Positions 22,040 to 31,301 of a stretch of 31,332 nt of DNA are shown here, piece after piece (position 1 is the first letter of the stretch; every line of letters starts with the position of its first letter). The notes under the pieces are model-generated. The model was not told the DNA's origin and ran no database searches. It worked only from the letters and a program-made list of their open reading frames with translations. This stretch comes from NORP309 sp964564165 (lineage in GTDB: Bacteria > Pseudomonadota > Gammaproteobacteria > Xanthomonadales > Marinicellaceae), in contig CAZLZZ010000018.1 in assembly GCA_964564165.1 (NCBI GenBank), positions 1 to 31,332 on the forward strand. The letters are read 5' to 3'. The position numbers and the translations under genes are program-made.

Positions 22040-24607
22040 ATGAAAAGAACCAAAACCCAATCATTGGAAACGGGACTTCAGTCCCGCTGCATAAATAAAA
22101 CTGCGGGATTAAAATCCCGGTTCCTTATGTTGCTATTTTTATTATTTTTCTGTGCATCATTAAATGCCTTGATGCTAGAAGACTATCTGCCCAAAGATAC
22201 CCGTTATGATATTTCTATCCCTACTCCAAAGGCAGTTACTGGATTAGAAGTAGGCGAAAGGCATTATCGGCATGATCAAATTGTTCATTATTTGAGTATT
22301 ATTGCGTCTTCTTCAGCACGGGCCAGACTGGTTGATTATGGCTATTCGCATGAAGGTCGACGTTTGGTTTTGCTGTTTATCAGTTCTGATAGAAACATGG
22401 AAAACCTAAAGGACCTTGCTACCTATAAAGACATCTTACGTGTCTGGAATGGTTTTAGCGTACATGGCAATGAAGCCAGCGGAGCCAATGCCAGTGTATT
22501 GTATGCTTATCATCTTATCGCTGGGCATTCGGATAAAATTGACAAAATCCTCAATGAAACTCTGGTCATTATTGATCCAACTCTCAACCCTGATGGTTAT
22601 GATAGATTTATCACCGATGTTAATTCCAATCGTGGCATGATAGACAATACCGATGAGAATGACAGTTCTCACAACGAACAAAGCCCTAACGGCAGAACCA
22701 ACCATTATTGGTTTGACTTGAACCGTGATTGGTTATTGTTAACCCAGCCAGAATCCCGCGCTCGCATAAAACAGTTTCACCAATGGCAACCGCATGTTTT
22801 GGGTGATCACCATGAAATGGGCAGTGATAAAACCTTCTTTTTCCAACCAGGTGTACCTGAACGTGCCAACCCTTTGATACCAAAAAAGAACATAGAACTA
22901 ACCCATATACTGGGTGGGTTTCATGCCAAAACATTGAGCGAAAAAGGCATGAGTTTCTATACCAAAGAAAGCTTTGATGATTTTTATCCTGGCAAAGGTT
23001 CAACCTACCCTGATTTGCATGGCAGTGTTGGCATTTTGTTTGAACAGTCTAGCGCCAAGGGTGGTGTCCTGCAAACCAAAGAAGGAATACGCAGCTTAAA
23101 TGAAGGCATAGACAATCAATTTAGAACAGCTTTATCGACACTCGTAGGGGCATTTTCTATAAAAAAAGAACTGTTGGTCTATAAAGAAAATTTTTATGTA
23201 GATGCCTTAGAAAGTGCTGCCAAAGAAAATTTTAAAGGGTATATTTTGGACTTTAAAAACAACTTGGTCAATGCCAGAAAAATGGCGAAATACTTAGCAA
23301 TTCACAACATAAAAGCAAGCATGCTAAGCAAGTCGCTCAATATTAACAAGCACAACTACCAGGCAAATACATCTCTATATATTCCGATAAACCAACCCCA
23401 GTACACCTTGATTAAATCATTGTTCAGCACCCAAACGAGCTTTACAGACAACACATTTTACGATGTTTCTGCTTGGAATATCGGAATGGCGTGGGCGATA
23501 CCCTACGCAGAAGTTAAAGCCGAACCCAGCCTAAAAGACATTGAATGGCAGCCAGCACAAAATTCTTATGCTAAAAATGTTATCGCTTATGGGTTTAACT
23601 GGCACGATGGCAATGCCTCAGCTGCGTTGAATTATTTACAACAGCGCGATATTAAAACCAAAGTGGCCAGCAAAACATTCAGCATTAAAGCCAATGGCAA
23701 AACCATCCAGTTCAACCCCGGTGCGATTATTGTGCCTGTCACAGATGACAACCAAAACCAGTTGGCATCGGCTTTATCCAATATTTCAGAATTCTTTTAT
23801 ATCTCCAGCTATGCGCTTACCAGTGGACTCAATGATATCGGTGTGGATTTGGGTTCGCCTTCAATTACCACCCTTGAAGAACCTCATGTCTTGATGGTAA
23901 TAGGCAAAGACATAAACGCCTACCAAGCCGGCAGTATATGGCACTTGTTTGACACCCAAGTGGGTTTACCATTAACCAAAATAAGCAAACTACAGTTAAA
24001 GAAAATTCAACTGCACGATTACAGTCACCTGATACTCCCCTCTGGCAAATACAAATCATTGTCTGCTGACGATGCCGACAAAATTAAAGCATGGGTCAAA
24101 CAAGGTGGCAACCTAATCACTTTACAAAAATCGGCAATGTGGGCTGAAAAAAACATTCAGAAGTTTAAGAAACCTGATGAACAAGACAATAGCAATAGCA
24201 AGAAAAACAAAACCTATGGAGAGTTTAATAATGACAGAGCCAAAAACACCATTGGCGGTGCAATCATTTCTGCCTTGGCTGATTTAACCCATCCACTGGG
24301 ATATGGCATGCAACAAACGACACAATATGCCTTGATTAAGGGCAATAGCCAACTAACACCATCAAAAAACCCATACTCCACACCTTTGCTGGCGCATAAT
24401 AAAGCACTGGCAGCTGGATATATTTCCGATGATAAACTAGAAAAAATCAACAACAGCCCCTTAATTATTGCTCAAAGAATGGGCAAAGGCAGTATCATTA
24501 AATTTAACTTTAACCCAACTTTCAGAGGTTTTTGGTTAGGAACACAACAATGGTTAATCAACGCCGTGTATTTTTCTTCTTTAATAAAGAAAACAGAATT
24601 GAATTAA
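22040..24607 (+). CDS. Exported M14-family zinc carboxypeptidase
   Basis: An 855-residue peptidase. Zinc ligands H142 and E145 (SVHGNEASG) and H257 or H258 (GDHHEMGS), with E335 (LFEQSS) as the likely catalytic base. DPTLNPDGYDRF and WFDLNRDWLLL are typical M14 surroundings. The C-terminal half (about 380-855) resembles the accessory domain of large secreted M14 enzymes. ATG 22040 has GAG nine bases upstream, but the hydrophobic signal segment (LMLLFLLFFCASLNA) begins only at residue 29. The intervening codons come from a palindromic repeat (22066-22124). ATG 22127 would start right at the signal segment and is a possible second start. Transcribed after xthA and followed by a terminator. Confidence 0.9.
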   Translation: MKRTKTQSLETGLQSRCINKTAGLKSRFLMLLFLLFFCASLNALMLEDYLPKDTRYDISIPTPKAVTGLEVGERHYRHDQIVHYLSIIASSSARARLVDYGYSHEGRRLVLLFISSDRNMENLKDLATYKDILRVWNGFSVHGNEASGANASVLYAYHLIAGHSDKIDKILNETLVIIDPTLNPDGYDRFITDVNSNRGMIDNTDENDSSHNEQSPNGRTNHYWFDLNRDWLLLTQPESRARIKQFHQWQPHVLGDHHEMGSDKTFFFQPGVPERANPLIPKKNIELTHILGGFHAKTLSEKGMSFYTKESFDDFYPGKGSTYPDLHGSVGILFEQSSAKGGVLQTKEGIRSLNEGIDNQFRTALSTLVGAFSIKKELLVYKENFYVDALESAAKENFKGYILDFKNNLVNARKMAKYLAIHNIKASMLSKSLNINKHNYQANTSLYIPINQPQYTLIKSLFSTQTSFTDNTFYDVSAWNIGMAWAIPYAEVKAEPSLKDIEWQPAQNSYAKNVIAYGFNWHDGNASAALNYLQQRDIKTKVASKTFSIKANGKTIQFNPGAIIVPVTDDNQNQLASALSNISEFFYISSYALTSGLNDIGVDLGSPSITTLEEPHVLMVIGKDINAYQAGSIWHLFDTQVGLPLTKISKLQLKKIQLHDYSHLILPSGKYKSLSADDADKIKAWVKQGGNLITLQKSAMWAEKNIQKFKKPDEQDNSNSKKNKTYGEFNNDRAKNTIGGAIISALADLTHPLGYGMQQTTQYALIKGNSQLTPSKNPYSTPLLAHNKALAAGYISDDKLEKINNSPLIIAQRMGKGSIIKFNFNPTFRGFWLGTQQWLINAVYFSSLIKKTELN
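22066..22124. repeat. 59-bp palindromic repeat inside the signal-peptide coding region
   Basis: Two hairpins, CGGGACT-TC-AGTCCCG (22071-22086) and CGGGATT-AA-AATCCCG (22104-22119), bounded by GGAAAC and GGTTCC. The core 22093-22116 matches 19 of 24 bases of 7703-7726 in the split repeat at 7518-7750, so the two are relatives. Here the repeat adds about 20 codons between the start codon and the signal segment without breaking the frame. Confidence 0.7.
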
Positions 24608-24620
24608 ATTGAGAAAAAGA

Positions 24621-24648
24621 AAAAGCCAAACTGCGGTGTTTGGCTTTG
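24621..24648 (+). terminator. Rho-independent terminator of xthA-M14 peptidase
   Basis: A stem AAAGCCAAAC / GTTTGGCTTT around TGCGGT, 13 bases after the peptidase stop. The T-tract is short, so strength is uncertain. A second 8-base-arm hairpin (TTAACTTA / TAAGTTAA) follows at 24680-24698 in the spacer before trmH. Confidence 0.65.
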
Positions 24649-24793
24649 AATTGAGGTAATTTTCATTTTTTATTATTATTTAACTTAATTTAAGTTAAGG
24701 ACATTTTTAACTTGCAATAACAATAACATGCGACACTTTCTTAAAGCAAGTGATTAATTCAAATAAAAACAAATAATAGGCTAAAATCACAAA

Positions 24794-25435
24794 ATGACAC
24801 CAAACAGATTCAAAAAGATAAAAGAAGTTCTGTCTAAAAGACAAATGGACCTAACGGTGATATTGGACAATATTCACAAGCCACACAACTTCAATGCCAT
24901 CGTCCGTACCTGTGATTCGGTAGGTATTCAAGACATACATTACATACCTGTTAGTGAAGGATACCGACAATTAAATTATTATGCCAAAGGCTCGCAAAAG
25001 TGGGTGGAGGCACATAAATATGATAATTTTTCAGACTGCGCCAACGCCTTTCAAGAAAAAGGCCATCAATTACTGGCTGCACATTTTTCAGACAAGGCCA
25101 TTGATTATCGAGAAATTGATTACACCAAGCCTACAGCGATTGTTATGGGAACAGAGCTTAAAGGCATCAGTGATGAAACGGCAGAAATTGTTGACTACCA
25201 CATCACAGTTCCCATGCAAGGCATGGTTGCCTCCCTGAATGTATCGGTTGCATCTGCAGTAATATTGTTTGAGGCACAAAAACAAAGACTAGAAGCTGGC
25301 ATGTACAATACCCGTTCTATGCAAGATAAACGCTATGAAAAACTCTTGTTTGAATGGAGTTACCCCAGAATTGCTAGAATGTACCGCGAGAAAAATGAGC
25401 CTTATCCAGAACTTGATGAGGATGGATATTTTTGA
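24794..25435 (+). CDS. trmH: tRNA (guanosine-18-2'-O)-methyltransferase TrmH
   Basis: A 213-residue SPOUT methyltransferase that methylates G18 in the D-loop of tRNAs using SAM. The three SPOUT motifs are visible: NIHKPHNFNAIVRTCDSVGI (about 26-45, with the catalytic Arg), AIVMGTELKGIS (about 115-126) and VPMQGMVASLNVSVASAVILFE (about 139-160), which forms the knot that binds SAM. A basic C-terminal tail follows. ATG 24794; no strong ribosome-binding site. Confidence 0.93.
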   Translation: MTPNRFKKIKEVLSKRQMDLTVILDNIHKPHNFNAIVRTCDSVGIQDIHYIPVSEGYRQLNYYAKGSQKWVEAHKYDNFSDCANAFQEKGHQLLAAHFSDKAIDYREIDYTKPTAIVMGTELKGISDETAEIVDYHITVPMQGMVASLNVSVASAVILFEAQKQRLEAGMYNTRSMQDKRYEKLLFEWSYPRIARMYREKNEPYPELDEDGYF

Positions 25436-25536
25436 AATTTACTAGAAATTAGTTATATTATTCAATTTGTTAGATTAAGATATAAAAAATGTCATATTTT
25501 GACATATAACTTTTGAACAAATAATACAGTGCTATA

Positions 25537-26016
25537 ATGAAAAATAATAACGATTTTGAATCTATCCCTAAACATATTGACTTTTACTCAGAAAGACTGA
25601 AATTCCTTTGGGAACAGTATATTAAAATTATTCAGTTAGTACTTATATTATCTGGAGCTACAATTATTACAACTATTAATTTGACAATGACAAAGATGAG
25701 CAAGTTTAGTATAGCAATAAAAGAGCCAAATTTAGCAGTATACTCAATAGTACTAGCTAGTATAGCGGGGCTTTTAGCTTTAGGGTGGAGATTTGCAGCT
25801 CAAATACTTATGGAAAAGCAGATATTTGGAGATAAAGAAACCGCATTGAGATATTTCGAACTTACGAAAACTGATAAACCATGGGCGTTAAATATTTCAG
25901 CAAAAGGAACAAAAAGACTAGAACTCATACACTCAACATTAAAATTTACTTCTGGTCCACTTTTACTAATTTCTTGGATACCACTCATTATTTTTTTTCA
26001 AAAAAACATCATTTAA
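25537..26016 (+). CDS. Small membrane protein of unknown function
   Basis: A 159-residue protein that I do not recognise. Three hydrophobic segments are likely membrane helices: about 32-50 (IQLVLILSGATIITTINL), 67-86 (VYSIVLASIAGLLALGWRF) and 138-156 (GPLLLISWIPLIIFF). Between helices 2 and 3 is a charged loop with EKQIFGDKETALRYFELTK. The ATG lies inside a TGCTATAAT sequence (25530-25538), so if that box were a promoter the message would start after this ATG. There is no clear ribosome site. The codons are AT-rich like those of the next gene, which begins 43 bases later. Confidence 0.6.
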   Translation: MKNNNDFESIPKHIDFYSERLKFLWEQYIKIIQLVLILSGATIITTINLTMTKMSKFSIAIKEPNLAVYSIVLASIAGLLALGWRFAAQILMEKQIFGDKETALRYFELTKTDKPWALNISAKGTKRLELIHSTLKFTSGPLLLISWIPLIIFFQKNII

Positions 26017-26059
26017 AAAATTATTAAAACATTTTCACATTTATTCAGAGAAATTCTAT

Positions 26060-26998
26060 ATGAGCAAAAATCATGATGCCTTTTTAAATTTCAAAGTTTT
26101 AACATATAACACAGGATTGTTGAGGATAAATCTACCATTTTATACGTTTGAATTTACCCAATATTTAGAGGAGCGTCTTTCTACAATACCTAAAGAAATA
26201 ACAACACTAAATCCTGATATTGTGGCATTACAGGAGGTTTTTCTTAGTGAACATAAGAATATTTTAATTTCAAAATTAAAAAAAATATACCCCTTTTATT
26301 ATTCTAATTTTAGTAAAAGACTACTCTGGTTAGGAGACGGACTACTTTTATTATCAAAGTTTCCAATTACAAATTCTTACTATTCTCATTTCAAGAAAGC
26401 TCCATTTTTAGAAAAAATTTTGGTGAAAAAAGGCTTTACTAAATCTACTATAATTATGCCAAACAAATTAAAATTGGGGATAATAAACACCCATACTACT
26501 GCAGGTGGCTTGTTTCATAAACCAGAGAGCTTAAAAGCCGAAAATTATCGGTTCTCTGAGCAAGAAGAAATTAAATATGCAGTAACTAATGACAAGTCTT
26601 TGCCCTACATAATATTAGGAGACTTTAATTGCAGTCCATCGGTATCAGCAATCAATTTTAAACATTTATTGAATCAAGGATGGGTAAGCACCTATGATTC
26701 GCTTCATTCAAAAAACAAAACATTATTAGACGAAAACAAATATCCCACATGGGAAATAGAAAACCCACTAAATACATCAAGCCCCCATTCTGAATCTCCA
26801 AATCAACGTATTGATCACATTTTTATGTCGAGAAAAGCCAATGAAATTTATGATGTAGTTGACTCAACAATCGTACTTAGAAACCCTATTGTTCACATTG
26901 ATTGCCCTAATAACAAATCCAATCACACCCCCAAAATAACACCATCTGATCATTATGGCATACTCACGGAATTTTATTCTACACTTGAAAATCACTAA
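26060..26998 (+). CDS. Endonuclease/exonuclease/phosphatase-superfamily hydrolase (sphingomyelinase-like)
   Basis: A 312-residue metal-dependent hydrolase with the full EEP motif set: TYNTGLLR, PDIVALQEVF (metal Glu), GDGLLLLSKFPI, INTHTTAGG, YIILGDFNCSPS (Asp and Asn), QRIDHIFM, and the final SDHYGILTEF (Asp-His pair). The order and loops fit the neutral sphingomyelinase/phosphodiesterase branch better than XthA; the substrate is not certain. No signal peptide is obvious. ATG 26060 follows AGAGA. AT-rich codon use differs from most neighbours, hinting at horizontal acquisition of this gene and perhaps the preceding one. Confidence 0.85.
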   Translation: MSKNHDAFLNFKVLTYNTGLLRINLPFYTFEFTQYLEERLSTIPKEITTLNPDIVALQEVFLSEHKNILISKLKKIYPFYYSNFSKRLLWLGDGLLLLSKFPITNSYYSHFKKAPFLEKILVKKGFTKSTIIMPNKLKLGIINTHTTAGGLFHKPESLKAENYRFSEQEEIKYAVTNDKSLPYIILGDFNCSPSVSAINFKHLLNQGWVSTYDSLHSKNKTLLDENKYPTWEIENPLNTSSPHSESPNQRIDHIFMSRKANEIYDVVDSTIVLRNPIVHIDCPNNKSNHTPKITPSDHYGILTEFYSTLENH

Positions 26999-27157
26999 AT
27001 ATATTTATATAGAATATTGTGTTACTATTATCTTCCTACAAAATATTAAATTGAACAGTTTCATCTTCCAATTATTAGAAGAACGACAAGCCGTTTTCAA
27101 AAAATTGCAACCAACTATTCTTAAATCCAAAAGTAAAACACCAATATTGAAACGAAA

Positions 27158-28864
27158 CTAGGCATTTATTAGTGATTGAATATGTGCAACAATATCGCCT
27201 TGTTTAATACGAATATTTTCCATCTCTTTGCGTGACTTGTATTCGACCTCACCTTCATCAAGTGAGCGATCACCAATGGTAATTTGATGAGGGATACCCA
27301 ACAATTCAGCATCCGCAAACATCACGCCTGGGCGGATTTTCCTGTCATCAATCAGCACCTGGATGCCTAATTCCTTTAATTCATGGTACAAATCATTAGC
27401 CGCTTGTTTAACCCGTTCAGACTTTTTCATATTCATGGGCAAAATAACCACAGTAAAAGGTGCAATCTGTTGCGACCAAATAATGCCTTTTTCATCGTGA
27501 TTTTGTTCAATGGCTGCTGCCACCAAACGCGAAACACCAATGCCATAGCAACCCATGGTCATGTGTTGAGATTTTCCTTGTTCATTTAAGACCACAGCAT
27601 TCATAGACTGGGAGTAGGTATCGCCCAATTGGAAAATATGTCCAACTTCAATACCACGAGCAATCTTTATTTTGCCTTTGCCATCTGGGCTTGGGTCACC
27701 TGCTTTGGCATTGCGTAAATCAGCAACCTGATTATACTTGGCATCGCGATCCCAGTTAACACCGGTTAAATGCTTGTCATTTTGGTTGGCACCTGTAACA
27801 AAATCACTCATTATCACCACAGCTCTATCAACAATAATATGACAGTCCAAGTCTTTAACACCGATTGAACCCGCATCACACGCAGCGACTTTTTTTATCG
27901 CTTCATCGTCAAGCAAGGCAAAAGGCGATGCCACTTCAGGTAAGTTTTTGGCTTTGATTTCATTCAGTGCATGATCGCCACGCAACACCAATGCAACTGG
28001 AGCATCAACACCTTCTACCAACAAGGTTTTGATTAATTTCTTTGGCGAGACACTCAGAAAATCAGCAACCTCTGCAATAGATTTCTTGTGTGGTGTTTCT
28101 ACTGTTGCTAATGATTCTTGTGGTTCTGGTCTTGGTTTGGTAGGTGCCAATACTTCACATTTTTCAACATTGGCAGCATAATCACTGCCTGATGAATAGG
28201 CAATGGCATCTTCACCAGAGTCTGCCAACACATGAAATTCATGCGATGCAGTTCCACCAATTTCTCCTGAATCGGCTTCAACGGCTCTAAAGGATAAACC
28301 AATGCGTTCAAAGATACGACAATATGCCTGATGGATTTTGGCATAGGTTTCTTTTAAACAGTCGCTTGATAAATGAAAAGAATAGGCATCTTTCATCAAA
28401 AATTCACGCGCACGCATAACGCCAAAGCGGGGACGTATCTCATCTCTGAATTTTGTTTGTATTTGATAAAAAGTAATCGGCAATTGTTTGTATGATTTTA
28501 TTTCTTTGCGGGCAAAGTCTGTTATCACTTCTTCATGGGTTGGTCCAAAACAGAAATCACGACCAGCTCTGTCCTTTATTTTTAACAACAAATCACCATA
28601 TTTATCCCAACGATTGGTTTCTTGCCACAATCCTGCGGGTTGAATGGTTGGCATAATCATTTCTAAACAACCTGCCTTGTCCATTTCTTCGCGCACTATT
28701 TTTTCAATATTGCGCAATACTTTTAAACCCAACGGTGTCCAATTGTATAATCCAGACCCTAAACGGCTTATCATACCGGTACGCATCATTAATCGATGGC
28801 TAATTATTTCAGCATCGGCTGGTGTTTCCTTGCGTGTTTGCAGGTGAAATTGTGTGGTTCTCAC
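27158..28864 (-). CDS. proS: Prolyl-tRNA synthetase, bacterial type with editing domain
   Basis: A 568-residue class II synthetase charging tRNA-Pro, close to the 572 of E. coli. The N-terminal RTTQFHLQTRKETPADAEII and GPTHEEVITD (motif 2 area), then QTKFRDEIRPRFGVMRAREFLMKDAYSFH, the inserted YbaK-like editing domain (about 225-380; ends near LRNAKAGDPSPDGKG) and motif 3 MGCYGIGVSRLVAAAIEQ are in place. The C-terminal anticodon domain has PFTVVILPMNM and LIDDRKIRPGVMFADAELLGIPHQI. Start is GTG at 28864, matching the conserved MRTxQ start. Convergent with the EEP gene. Confidence 0.97.
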   Translation of the reverse strand: MRTTQFHLQTRKETPADAEIISHRLMMRTGMISRLGSGLYNWTPLGLKVLRNIEKIVREEMDKAGCLEMIMPTIQPAGLWQETNRWDKYGDLLLKIKDRAGRDFCFGPTHEEVITDFARKEIKSYKQLPITFYQIQTKFRDEIRPRFGVMRAREFLMKDAYSFHLSSDCLKETYAKIHQAYCRIFERIGLSFRAVEADSGEIGGTASHEFHVLADSGEDAIAYSSGSDYAANVEKCEVLAPTKPRPEPQESLATVETPHKKSIAEVADFLSVSPKKLIKTLLVEGVDAPVALVLRGDHALNEIKAKNLPEVASPFALLDDEAIKKVAACDAGSIGVKDLDCHIIVDRAVVIMSDFVTGANQNDKHLTGVNWDRDAKYNQVADLRNAKAGDPSPDGKGKIKIARGIEVGHIFQLGDTYSQSMNAVVLNEQGKSQHMTMGCYGIGVSRLVAAAIEQNHDEKGIIWSQQIAPFTVVILPMNMKKSERVKQAANDLYHELKELGIQVLIDDRKIRPGVMFADAELLGIPHQITIGDRSLDEGEVEYKSRKEMENIRIKQGDIVAHIQSLINA

Positions 28865-28910
28865 GGTTTTATATCCAGAGTTATATCAAAACGCTATGAT
28901 AGCGGAATGT

Positions 28911-29258
28911 TTACATTTCTGCACCATTAAACCGACGTATTGTTAGATATTCTGTTAGTTTAGGCTCAAGTAAATTGGCATTGATGGCTATTCTATTTAA
29001 GCCTGAGTCTGGGGTTCCAACATAATGAGTCACACAACCACAAATTGGACAATGGTGAAAAGAAATATCTTTATCGCCCCACTCATAAGCTTTGCTTTCT
29101 TTTGTTTTGCTAACAATCTGCACTTCATCTGCTTTAAAGTACATCCATTTTGCTGCTAATCTTCTACAAATAGAACAATTACATTGGGTAATGGTCTCTT
29201 TCAATTCAGAAACTTGCAGTGTAATATTATTACAATGGCAGCTTGTCGTTATTTTCAT
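28911..29258 (-). CDS. GFA/CENP-V family zinc protein
   Basis: A 115-residue protein with the GFA cysteine pattern: C7 and C9 (SCHCNN), C26, C28 and C31 (QCNCSIC), C70, C73 and C75 (HHCPICGC). Family members include glutathione-dependent formaldehyde-activating enzymes and carbon-sulfur lyases; which applies here cannot be told. ATG 29258 is chosen over TTG 29270 because GGGG sits seven bases upstream of the ATG. It stands alone upstream of proS and divergent from glnA. Confidence 0.85.
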   Translation of the reverse strand: MKITTSCHCNNITLQVSELKETITQCNCSICRRLAAKWMYFKADEVQIVSKTKESKAYEWGDKDISFHHCPICGCVTHYVGTPDSGLNRIAINANLLEPKLTEYLTIRRFNGAEM

Positions 29259-29393
29259 TAAACACCCCAATAGTTAAAACCAATTAACATCAAATTATAG
29301 GCTAAATAAACATTTATCACAACCAGATGTAACATACACTGGTACTCTTACTATATTAGAGTTACTTCATATGATCCCACGAAGTTTAAAATA

Positions 29394-29504
29394 GAGTTTT
29401 TAGGTTTGAAACTACCCTTCTCTCCCTTGATATCTTGATGTAGTGTTTTATAGTTAAGTTAGCACATTCAAGTTTACACCAAGTGTTTCAAACCTAACTA
29501 ACTC
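29394..29504. repeat. Inverted repeat in the glnA upstream region
   Basis: GAGTT.TTTAGGTTTGAAAC at 29394-29412 is mirrored at 29485-29504; 12 bases (TAGGTTTGAAAC) are identical. The arms are 72 bases apart, too far for a terminator. Confidence 0.4.
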
Positions 29505-29600
29505 TTTTTTATCTCTTAATTTCTGAAAATATTCGACTGCCATATTAACATCTGCTAATATTTGATAGTCCAAGCCTTTGTCTTTTAATTGGCAGGACAC
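29454..29600 (-). CDS. Possible 48-residue ORF or gene remnant upstream of glnA
   Basis: A minus-strand frame from GTG 29600 to TAA 29454, containing DKGLDYQILADVNMAVEYFQ and ending RFETLGVNLNVLT. The composition looks protein-like, but there is no ribosome site and I recognise no family, so it may be a remnant. Otherwise the 460-base gap between the GFA gene and glnA holds an inverted repeat and no visible sigma-54 or NtrC sites. Confidence 0.3.
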   Translation of the reverse strand: MSCQLKDKGLDYQILADVNMAVEYFQKLRDKKELVRFETLGVNLNVLT

Positions 29601-29719
29601 ATTTAGATTTGTGTTTTGTTAATCACATAACAAAAACAAATCCCCAATGAGACTGCTGCATATTTATGCTAAAGTCTATTGATAACTAATTTATTAATTA
29701 TACCCCTTTGAGGATTATT

Positions 29720-31126
29720 ATGAGCGCCCAAGATATATTTGCTTTGATCAAAGAGCATGAAATTGCCTTTGTAGATTTAAGATTCTGTGACACTTTAGGC
29801 AAAGAACAACATGTTTCTGTGCCTGTGAGTGCCGTTGATGAAGATTTATTCGAAGAAGGAAAAATGTTCGACGGATCATCTATTGCTGGATGGAAAGCGA
29901 TTAACAATTCAGACATGGTTTTGATGCCTGATACAACAACTGCTTTTGTTGATCCTTTTACAGCTGCTGCCACATTGATTATTCGTTGTGATATTTTAGA
30001 GCCCAACACCATGCAGGGCTATAACCGAGATCCGCGTTCTTTGGCCAAACGAGCTGAGGCTTATTTAAACAATTCAGGCATAGCCGATACCGCTTTTTTT
30101 GGCCCTGAACCTGAATTCTTCATCTTTGACGGAGTTAGATGGAAGTGCGACATGAACAAAATGTCTTATGAAATCGATTCTCGCGAAGGTGCTTGGGATT
30201 CGTACAGCAGTACTGAAAACAACCACGGCCACAGACCTGGAGTCAAAGGGGGTTACTTCCCTGTACCTCCAGTTGATTCACTCAATGATGTTCGTGCAAC
30301 TATTTGTACGGTTCTTGAAGAAATTGGCATTCCAGTTGAAGTTCATCATCACGAAGTAGCAACCGCTGGACAATGTGAAATTGGTGTTAAATACAATACC
30401 TTGTTAAAAAAGGCCGACGAAACCTTAATGACCAAATACGTGATTCATAACGTCGCTCACGAATACGGGCACACAGCAACCTTTATGCCAAAACCCATTG
30501 TTGGTGATAATGGCAGTGGTTTGCATGTCCATCAATCTTTAATGAAAGATGGCAAGAATATTTTCTCTGGTGAAAAATACGGTGGATTATCTGAAACCGC
30601 CCTTTATTATATAGGTGGAATTATTAAACATGCCAGAACCATTAATGCTTTTGCTAACGCATCGACCAATAGCTATAAACGCTTAGTTCCTGGGTTTGAA
30701 GCGCCAGTGATGTTGGCATATTCTGCGCAAAACCGTTCAGCATCTATCCGTATTCCCTTTGTTGCCAATCCCAAAGGCCGCAGAATAGAAGTGCGTTTTG
30801 GCGATTCGACAGGAAACCCTTATTTGATGTTTGCCTCTATGTTAATGGCTGGGCTTGATGGCATTAAAAATAAAATTCATCCAGGTGATGCCATGGATAA
30901 AGATTTGTACGATTTACCACCCGAAGAAGAAAAGGGCATCCCAACGGTGTGTCATTCTTTAGACCAAGCACTCGAAGCACTAGACAAGGATCGAGACTTC
31001 TTAAAAGCTGGTGGTGTGTTTGACGATGATTTAATCAATGCCTATATTGAACTTAAGATGGAAGAAGTCACGCGACTGCGCATGACCACCCATCCTATTG
31101 AATTCGACATGTATTATTCATTGTAA
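29720..31126 (+). CDS. glnA: Type I glutamine synthetase
   Basis: A 468-residue cytoplasmic enzyme (E. coli: 469) that joins ammonia to glutamate with ATP and forms a dodecamer. The start is ATG 29720, with GAGG seven bases upstream; a TTG at 29708 is a poorer choice. Visible motifs: MFDGSSIAGWKAINNSDM, FFGPEPEFFIFD, AGQCEIG, the ATP-site KPIVGDNGSGLHVHQSL, NRSASIRIP, and the adenylylation loop with Y397 in DKDLYDLPPEE. That loop predicts control by GlnE-type adenylylation. The usual glnL-glnG genes are not within the window; the sequence ends 206 bases downstream. Confidence 0.97.
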   Translation: MSAQDIFALIKEHEIAFVDLRFCDTLGKEQHVSVPVSAVDEDLFEEGKMFDGSSIAGWKAINNSDMVLMPDTTTAFVDPFTAAATLIIRCDILEPNTMQGYNRDPRSLAKRAEAYLNNSGIADTAFFGPEPEFFIFDGVRWKCDMNKMSYEIDSREGAWDSYSSTENNHGHRPGVKGGYFPVPPVDSLNDVRATICTVLEEIGIPVEVHHHEVATAGQCEIGVKYNTLLKKADETLMTKYVIHNVAHEYGHTATFMPKPIVGDNGSGLHVHQSLMKDGKNIFSGEKYGGLSETALYYIGGIIKHARTINAFANASTNSYKRLVPGFEAPVMLAYSAQNRSASIRIPFVANPKGRRIEVRFGDSTGNPYLMFASMLMAGLDGIKNKIHPGDAMDKDLYDLPPEEEKGIPTVCHSLDQALEALDKDRDFLKAGGVFDDDLINAYIELKMEEVTRLRMTTHPIEFDMYYSL

Positions 31127-31301
31127 AGCCCGCAAGTTTAGACAACCAGAATATACCTTGTATGTCTTTGAAATATAAAGTTTTTTTGTGTTAAAATATT
31201 TAATAGTTCGAAATTCTTTACATTTTGAACCACCTTTCAATTGAAAATATGCATAACTAACTATAAGATAATCTTTCTGTAACTGCTCACCCACCGTCGT
31301 C

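Noticed and set aside
26955..27161. Plus-strand 68-codon frame between the EEP gene and proS
   Set aside because: It overlaps the EEP gene end in another frame and has no ribosome site; probably chance in AT-rich DNA.
29585..29605. TTGGCAGGACAC as a sigma-54 promoter for glnA
   Set aside because: The GG is not followed by GC at the -12 spacing, so the -24/-12 rule is not met.
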